The notes beneath the pieces were generated by a model. It worked only from the letters and a program-made list of their open reading frames with translations, was not told the DNA's origin and searched no databases. The translations under genes were made by a program, and so were the position numbers. Below are positions 12,251 through 64,000 of a DNA stretch of 64,000 nt, in pieces; position 1 is the first letter of the stretch; each line of letters opens with the position of its first letter. This DNA comes from Pyxicephalus adspersus (Eukaryota > Chordata > Amphibia > Anura > Pyxicephalidae). The stretch lies in NCBI RefSeq assembly GCF_032062135.1, contig NC_092861.1, positions 1,381,067-1,445,066 of the forward strand, written 5' to 3'.

Positions 12251-13934
12251 TCAGGTAGTTCATCTTTCCATCATATAATAATTATTAATTTTAGATGCCC
12301 CTTTGTCCTTCAAAGCCACTATGGAGTTTGGAGGAGTTTATATACAGCCAAATAAAAAAGCAAGGGGAAGCTCAGTGATGGTTTGATGGACACCAAGCGT
12401 ACCTCATGATAGGCTGCAGCAACGGTTGGTTTGCCCTCCATTGTTGGTATTCAGTTGGGTTCCTCCATCATCTGGGTGGCTCTGCGCCCAATAGACAAGG
12501 ATGAGGAATGGATTTCCATTCCTTGGATCTGGCAAAGTCCATTCATCACGCCTTGTAGATGAGACAGCACTCCATTCTTTATGGTCTGTGCACGGCTTCT
12601 TCAAGGAAGGGTGTCTTGGCACAGCTTGGATAAGATTTCGGGTCCTCGTCCAAGACCATCTTCTAGGGCCCGGTTCGCTCTGGTGCTATCGCTCATGATT
12701 AGTGCAGACATCAAATGGTTCTAAATTAATTACCTGCAGCAGCCTGAGGGATTGCAGTCCGCAGCGACGAGACACAATGTATTCTTATCCAGAAATAACA
12801 ATGTCATTTATCAAGAAGCTTCTGCAGCTTCCAAATCTTTCTTTTATGCCTCAATTTTCTCTGGGCCTAAAATACCCCTCCCCCTCTAAAACCTGAGAGT
12901 GAAGTGAAACGAAAAAACATAAACCTGAACACTTCAATCTTTATTGTGGAAAGAACACAAAATCAGAGCCGATCCTCAGTCAATATGATCAGTAAATCCA
13001 AAAATATTCTGTATGTGGGAGGGTAATATGCAAATATCCTTGTGAAAGTGGAGGCTTAGTCCAACCCCCGAGGATCCCTATTAATAATATTAATAATATC
13101 TATTATTAATAACGCTCCAAATACAAAAAAAACATTGGAGGAGGTGAGGTTTCTTCACCAAGGAGCTCAGAACCTAAAAGGTGGGGGAGTTTAGTATACA
13201 CAATATTGGTCCTATAATATTATTGGCTAATTTGGTGACCAATGGGGAGACTCATTGGGTGGTTGAAGATGGGCTAAGCTTCATTGGTAGTGATCTGCTG
13301 ATCGATGGTTTGATTGGTCATACAACATTCATCCCTTACATGGGGTCCAGAACATCTCCCCTTTTCATTTCTGCTATATAGGGGATATGTTCTGTAGTCC
13401 ACAGGGGAGATCAAGGCAGAAATGATAATATTCTGTGAGTTTTTTACATTATTAGGAACTTCTGGTGGTGGGATTCACTTTATTTGTTCTTTGAAGTGGG
13501 GGGAATATCCGGCTTTATGGGTCACAACACTCATTTGGGGTGTCCGATGTACACCCACCAACCACCTTTCACAAGGGTTGCAGTTGATTGGAGCTGGCGG
13601 GTTGTCACCATGCCACCCAGTCTGAATTAATCCTATACCATGGTAGATTTTCCAATACTTTGGGTCTGATATGGGTCCAATTCCCCTCCCCCTCCATTCC
13701 TTTTATCTGAGAGCTGGAAATCCTTAATGGATACAATGCATGCTCTGGATCTTCATTTGTAGCCACCCCCATGTGCTGTAGAAAGATAAGACTATCATGA
13801 AAGGAGTCATGTGACATGGAGTTGACATTGCAGCTGCACTGCTGCCCTCTAGTGTTCATTTGGAAGTATTGATAACCCCCAGCAGCTTCCACACAACGTG
13901 ACTGCATAAACCAGCTTACTATATATGTTCCTCA
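12251..13934. other. Non-coding, nothing recognised
   Basis: Unique sequence between a minisatellite and a family A repeat. The CHRNA2 signal-peptide exon could be here or further left, but no convincing candidate was found. Confidence 0.45.
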
Positions 13935-14025
13935 TATATTATTATTATTATTATTATTATTAATATTATTAAACAGGATTTATATATTGCCAACATATTA
14001 CGCAGCGCTGTACATTAAATATAGA
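13935..14025 (+). repeat. Dispersed repeat family A, short copy with ATT microsatellite
   Basis: About 35 bases of ATT repeat lead into TTTATATATTGCCAACATAT and the GCAGCGCTGTACATTAAAT core. Confidence 0.75.
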
Positions 14026-14332
14026 TGATTGCGTTCTTGATGCTCTGTAGGAAAAGGACCTTTGCTCTTTAGATGAGCTAAAAAAAGTTTTTGGTACTAG
14101 AGCATCAGAAAAAAAAAATCATTTAAACGCAAGAAACTGTACGGTGTAGCAGAATTTTTAAATAGCATCGTCATGAAATTGTCCACCCACAGTGTGCGAG
14201 AACAATGTAACCAACAAATCCATTCTACACACCACACTGCACTGATCATCCGCACACCTCTGTATTCTGAACACACGACAAGTAATGTACAAGAACTAAA
14301 CTTCCTGCCAGGGAATATCCAAGAAAAATGTT

Positions 14333-14392
14333 CATTATTATTATTATTATAAAGGATTTATATAGCGCCAACATATTATGCAGCGCTGCATA
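14333..14392 (+). repeat. Dispersed repeat family A, short copy
   Basis: ATT repeat followed by TTTATATAGCGCCAACATAT and GCAGCGCTG, then truncated. Confidence 0.7.
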
Positions 14393-15062
14393 TTTATTTT
14401 CTGCAATCAGCATGTTTCAGGCTTGTTGACCATCATCAGTGCAGGACATGGAAACAATGATTTCCATGGTGGAGGATCCAGGACCAACAACAAATCATCC
14501 TGAAATGGGTTAAAGGGAACCAAAGTGTTCTCCCCCTGTATGCAGCAATGGTTTATATCTGAAAACGTGGGAAAAGGAAGTTTTATGTTTTTTGTTGTTG
14601 ATATTTTGGGCTCTAATGATAAATGATTCCTCTGTCTATTCGCTCTATATTCCTTAATAAATTTCCCTTACACAGATAACATTTCTCATTGTGACAGCTG
14701 TGCACTTTTGTGATTGGCCACTAGGTGGCAGAACGAGTTATTATAATTAATAGGAACTGAAAGGAGAGATGTAGAGAGATTGTAGCATCTGTGAATGAAT
14801 TTCAGACGAATTGATGGGGAATCATTTATTATTAGAGCCTTTTATGTATTTTATGTGCTTTGTATCATATGGTACCTGTATTTTTGACTTGATTTGATAG
14901 AAGCCTTTAGATATATTATAAAATGGAGTCATTTAGAAAAATGGGGTGACAAGAGGAAATATTGACACATAGACACCTGAGATTGGGGTTTTGTTGGGTG
15001 GGTCATGGGGTGATTGTATCAGATCCTCCAGGTCACTAATAATAAATTCTTTGTCTCATCAG

Positions 15063-34440
<19,378 letters not shown>

Positions 34441-34627
34441 GATTTAATTGCAATCCTATTTTGGAGGGGATATTCGCATATTTCCTGCCTGTAGCAAGAG
34501 GTGGTGGCTGGCAGGACAAGGCAGCTTGCGTCTCAGGCTTCTGGACTGGCTTTTCAAAGCATGCATCACTGACTCCGCCCCTGAGGAGCACTGGGACTGT
34601 CATTGAAAAAAAGGCAATTTGCTCATG

Positions 34628-34633
34628 AATAAA
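34628..34633 (+). other. Candidate polyadenylation signal of CHRNA2
   Basis: AATAAA lies 188 bases after the CHRNA2 stop codon. It is the first canonical hexamer downstream. Whether transcripts end here cannot be seen; a later site is possible. Confidence 0.45.
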
Positions 34634-34640
34634 AGGAATG

Positions 34641-36084
34641 AGATTAGTTAATCTGGCTCCTCGATTTTCCTTATTAATGTTTTAAAAAATGAGCAAAGCA
34701 TGGTACGAACTAGGGGAGAGTTTAGGGGCCGATGTGCCTTGGCTTTAGCAGACAGTATGTGATACAAGTGTCAGATCTGTTTTTATTGAAATGTATTGTA
34801 ATATTTTTATTATTTATTATAATGTGGAGAATGCCCAATGTTCCGGTATGGGCATGATATATTGGCACTCAAATGCGTCAGCAAATTACTGTCTCATTTG
34901 GAATAGGAACCGATCCTGACCAATGACCAAAATGAACAATGGGATCTAAAAAATAATATTTTATCTGAAAGTATTTATTCATATTTATGACAGATTGTCC
35001 TGCATTGCAAATATTGTAAGGAATGCTAAAGTGCACATAAGTGCCAAATAGTAAGGGGGGTGGATGGCATTTAAAGGGGATCTCAGTCCTACCTAGATGA
35101 TAATTAGTTAATTAAGGAGTTGATAGGATAGACAATTGACATGTTTTAAATACAAGTACTTGTACCCAGGAATCTGCTCTGTGTCACACTTCCATCTACT
35201 GGACTTCTGATATATTTGCGCTGTACACCTGGGAGGGGAATCTTCTCATTGCTGGATTGTCTGGGTTTAATCAGCAGGAAGTTATATGCAGCAATATAAA
35301 TCCATCTGTGGCTCCTCTTCCATATAATTGTTATTACATCTGACAGTAAACATCAGATCCAGGCCTGTTATCAGCTGCGGGGAGGTTCCTCCTTCTATTT
35401 ACCATCTGGATCTTTCCATTAGATTTGGCTCCAAGTCCCTGAGCTTCCAACCAGTCTGGAGATTTATACAGATTTGCTGCACAGCACAGTGTGACACTGA
35501 CCTGACTTTTCTGCAATTAAGCAATACAGCCTGGTCACCTTCCCACCCCATCCTGTGATTGGACAATGAAAGAACAGCAACAGGCGGATGAGGTCATCTA
35601 TTTATACTCTCCTCCAATCAGCATTTTCCTTACTGTTATGTGTAAATGCAGGTCACCTGATTGGCCCCTGGACTCTAAGCAAACGGAATAATTATTTTTA
35701 TTTATATTTAATCTATTTTATTCTTTTGAGAAAAAAATTGAACCTGATCCAGCCAGTCCAGTCTTGTGATTCAGATTACCCTGCCATACATCCAAACACT
35801 TTCCAGAGCTAAGTCCTAGACCATTTTGTACAAAGAGCTGCTATTGGGCAATACAGCCTCACCCTGGTCCATGATTGGCCAACAAAGCAACAGCAGGAGA
35901 CTGATGAGGTCATTCCTGTGCTTTCCTGTCCAATAGGACCATAGACTGGACTGTAGACCAGCAGATGTCTTATAGTGGACTTTGAAGAGTAGAACTTATA
36001 CCCTTCCCAATGCTCGCACATGGGACAATATACAGACACCTGGCCATCACTTGGGCTTATGCAACATACTATTCCAAAACCATG
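34641..36084. other. Intergenic, CHRNA2 side
   Basis: Contains family C repeats near 35550-35640 and 35865-35945. No gene was recognised. Confidence 0.5.
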
Positions 36085-36880
36085 GAGCTACCTATCCACC
36101 TCTATGGCCAATAATATGGAGTTGGTCCCTCATTGTCAATAATATGGAAGTTGACCCCCCCCCATGAACAATAATATGTAGTTGGTCCTCCAAGGCCAAT
36201 AATTTGAAGTTGTCCCCCTGCCCCCCCCCCCCATGGCCATTCATTTGGAGTTGTCCTCTGTGACCAATAATATGTAGTTAGTCCCCCAAGACCAATAATA
36301 TGGAGTTGTCCCCTATGTCCAACAATATGGAGTTGTCCCCTATGTCCAACAATATGGAGTTGTCCCCTATGGCCAAAAATATGCAGTTGGTCCCCCATGG
36401 CCAGTAATATGAAGTTGCCCCCTATGGCCAATAATATGGAGTCTAGGACAATAATATGGAGTTGTCCCCTTTGGCCAATATTATGGAGTTGTCCCCTATG
36501 GCAAATATTACGGTGTTGTCCCTTATGGCCAATAATATGGAGTTTGCCCCCCATGACCAATATTATGGAGTTTTCCCCCATGACCATTATGATGGCGTTT
36601 TCCCCATGGCCAATAATATGCAATTGTCCCCCATATGGAGTTTCCCCCCCATGGCCAATAATATAGTTGTCCCTTGTGGCCAATAATATGGAGTTTTCCC
36701 CCATGGGCAATAGTATGGAGTTGTTCCCCATGGCTAATAATGTAGAGTTTTCCTCCATGGGCAATATTATGGATTTGCCCCATTCCCTTCCATGGCGGTA
36801 ATATGGGGTTGCTGCCCTCATGGTCATTAATACAGTTTCTCCCCTTCCTGTTGTCATTAATATAAAGTTGACCCATTTCA
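36085..36880. repeat. Minisatellite of about 29 bases, intergenic
   Basis: Around 27 units on TATGGCCAATAATATGGAGT and TGTCCCCC. The core is shared with sub-repeats at 33220-34080. Confidence 0.9.
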
Positions 36881-38899
36881 GTGCTCTGTGTTGGCATTGA
36901 TGAGTAATGACCACACCCCTTTTCTACCTAACATGCCTCCTCAGACAAACTTGGAGTGTGGGGAAATTGGGTGTGTCTTAATGAAAAGGGGCGTGTCTTT
37001 ACAGGAGAGGGTGTGTTTACAATGAATGGGCGTGTCTGACTAGAAAGGGGTGTGTCTGCCCAGGTCTGTTACATTACAATGTGCAATGGACAGTGTGGTC
37101 ACCTTGATGATTGTGGGCTAAGATAAGCACAACTATTCATCTTAGGCCACATTCACCTGTCCCAATCATGAAAGATCATTTCCATCGCCAGAAATCCGTA
37201 TGGGGCTTCAGCTTGATATATTGAGACCCATCAACTGGAAAAATAAAAACTGCAGAATTGGCTGTAAGAATGGTTCCTGTGACTTAAAAGGGGCTTTAAT
37301 CAGGAAGGGTGACAACATTCATGGGGGGCACATTTACAAATCTGTATACATAACACAATTATTAATAAAAAAGCAAAATGTAAAAGTGACATAAAAATGT
37401 AAACAACATAATAATAATAATTTCTCATCACAATTCACCTCCTGAAATACACCAATAAAGAATCTCTAATCTAACAGGAAATGCTCACATTTTGTCATTA
37501 TCACTATTCTTTTCTGTCCAGGACATCCTGATCTGTCCCCGCCCCCTTTATCACTGCCTTTCCTTTATACTGCATCTCATTGGCTGCACAGACCACCTAT
37601 AGGAGCTCCCGGTGCCTCCTGTGAGGAGCAGAGGAGGAGTCACCATATGTTCTTTTTAATGTTCTCATCTACACCCAGCATATTACAGCAATAAACCGCA
37701 CAATAATAGTTTTATCATTACAGACCCTAATAAAAAATGAAGGGAAATACACAGAAATTAGGAAATGTTAAAAAAAATCATTACTTGCTGTTTTTTTTCC
37801 AATTTTTTTTTCATTTAATTTGTGACTCTAAACTTGTTTTAACTTTAATAGCCCCTCCCATCTTCATAGCTTTAATTAGGCCTTTTATTCTAGGGGCTCT
37901 ATTTATAAATTATCCCCCCAATTGATTCCTCTGAAATTGTCCAATCTCTCTACAGGTCTCCTTCCAGTTCCTATTAAAGCAATGAAGCGTGCTGCCGCCT
38001 AGTGGCCAAGTGTAAAAAATGCACAGTTGTCACAATGGGAAATGAAGGAATATTATGAGCGGATTGACGGGAATAAATTATAAATAGAGCCCCAGGAGTA
38101 CATAACAAATGGATGTGCTGGCACAGCTCCTCTCACCTCCTAACTCGATCTGTCTTAAATCTTTTGTAATAATAAACACACAAAAAATCCTGAATCCTAT
38201 TCATTCTAAAATGACCTATTGGGAGTTCTCTTGGATCCACCGAAAAAGTTCACATTGAAAGCAAACTATGAGAATCTTAAAATTACAGAACTAGAATGGG
38301 TGTGGTCAGCTGACTGCTTAATTATGCAAAGTCTGACCGAACCATTTAAAGTCTGACCCGCCCCCCCATGCAAGGAAAATGACCCTGTCAATCCATGTAA
38401 AGCTGAAAACTTTATTGGCCCCAAAGGGGATCACATAACAGGAATGTATTGTGCCCCCTAGTGGAGCTTAAATAATTGGGGCCACACAACCAAAAAATAA
38501 TGACTCTGTTGGTCATTTTTGATTTTTCTGATTTTTCTTGGTGCCTGCTGGGGGTTTAGCATCGTCCAGATCCCAACAGTTACACTTTTTTGCCCAGGTA
38601 TAGAGGGATCTGCTCCCATCACAAATATCTGAGCACATTTATAAACCCTGTAAATTGTAAGTAACCCCCCGCCACATGCCGTACATTCATTCCCTGACCC
38701 CTACACTGCATAGTAATTATTAATGGGTAAGTACTGCACGTGGTGGGCGAACACGGGATCCAGAAAGGTTGAATGCTGAAGGAGAGGCGGTGGGACCCGG
38801 GGCCACCCAAAAGGTGTTCATCTCAGGACAGGATATAAATGAGCCCCAGCTTAGCCTATAATAAATTTCTGGTTCCCATCAAGGCTGCGGAGTTACAAC
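36881..38899. other. Intergenic, PTK2B side
   Basis: A short imperfect repeat of GGGCGTGTC-type motifs lies at 36950-37062. The rest is unremarkable non-coding sequence. Confidence 0.5.
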
Positions 38900-39293
38900 T
38901 GGCGCCATTTTTTTTTTAATTGATAAAACAGGACGAAACACTGATATAAAAAGTCTTTCTTGCCGATAAAAGACTAATAATACATTTAATATCCATTAAA
39001 ACACAGAAAAAACATGGCGGTGCTGGGAAAGTCCAATCTTACTGAGAACATCAAGAAAGCTGAGGGTAGATTGCGTCGTGCGTAGCGTATTTCTTTGTAC
39101 AAAATAAATACCTCTCTACAAACCCCCAATCTCCACCCACTTGTAGATATTTCATATTTTCCACGTCCTTTGACCGGACAATTCAGTTTGAATTGTTGGT
39201 CGGTCGGTGACGTTGAGTTCACATTAGCAGCAATGGCTGTCTACATGGCGACCACAATCAGTCCCTTCCCACAGGGGGCGATCATACGCCAAG
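38900..39293 (-). other. Probable start of the PTK2B 3' untranslated region
   Basis: Unique sequence directly after the PTK2B stop codon. On the - strand an ATTAAA variant signal occurs at 38985-38990 and a canonical AATAAA only at 38411-38416. The true cleavage site cannot be decided from sequence. Confidence 0.35.
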
Positions 39294-63934
<24,641 letters not shown>

Positions 63935-64000
63935 CTGCGGGATGAAAAACGGGAAACATTAATCTTATTAATTGTTCTGAAAAGTGTATGTCGGATGAAA

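Noticed and set aside
12404..12622. 72-codon frame considered as a CHRNA2 5' exon or a transposase piece
   Set aside because: No signal peptide, no family match and no convincing splice sites.
36102..36914. 270-codon open frame on the - strand
   Set aside because: Translation of the intergenic 29-base repeat (GHRGQLHI-type units).

Overview
This is a vertebrate nuclear window, most likely from a frog. The reasons are two spliced vertebrate genes, long introns, and a load of hAT and Tc1 fragments plus an abundant short repeat of the type common in anuran genomes. The species cannot be read from the sequence. There are no bacterial operons, CRISPR arrays or phage. Seven runs of N (585 to 980 bases) mark assembly gaps, and most lie beside minisatellites.

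Two genes converge tail to tail. CHRNA2, a neuronal nicotinic acetylcholine receptor alpha subunit, is on the + strand. Three coding exons are visible (15063-15214, 29457-30489, 34315-34440); the signal-peptide exon and the two short exons between the first two visible ones are not seen and may lie in gaps. PTK2B (PYK2, the focal adhesion kinase paralogue) is on the - strand. Twenty-four coding exons run from 63934 down to the stop codon at 39294. They cover the F2 and F3 lobes of the FERM domain, the linker with the Src-binding autophosphorylation site, most of the kinase domain, the proline-rich region and the whole C-terminal focal adhesion targeting (FAT) domain. The gene start lies beyond 64000. 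One linker exon and the exon(s) for the lower C-lobe are missing, probably in gaps 58384-58917 and 50387-51007. No frameshift or stop was found in any exon read. The neighbouring pair matches the mammalian CHRNA2-PTK2B arrangement and supports CHRNA2 over CHRNA4.

Layout: 1-15062 is CHRNA2 upstream or first-intron sequence, mostly repeats, including a 1.5 kb duplicated block (3449-4968 and 5424-7212) whose second copy carries a hAT insertion. 15215-29456 is CHRNA2 intron sequence with AT-rich DNA, Tc1 remnants, a 2.5 kb minisatellite (21440-23960) and several CpG-containing unique patches that may be regulatory. 30490-34314 is the last CHRNA2 intron. 34441-39293 is the intergenic tail-to-tail region with one minisatellite. 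39294-64000 is PTK2B, whose introns hold at least seven separate minisatellites, including a telomere-hexamer array, a CCAAT-box array and a tandem family of tRNA-Leu(TAA)-derived units with one nearly intact tRNA gene.

Most long open reading frames here are minisatellites whose unit length is a multiple of three, or N runs, and are not genes. I found no wholly new system. The points most worth a second look are the tRNA-Leu tandem family, the telomere-like hexamer array around a kinase exon, the apparent loss of the Grb2-type YxN motif in PYK2, a predicted GC-AG intron with a tandem acceptor in PTK2B, and the 13-copy CCAAT-box array.
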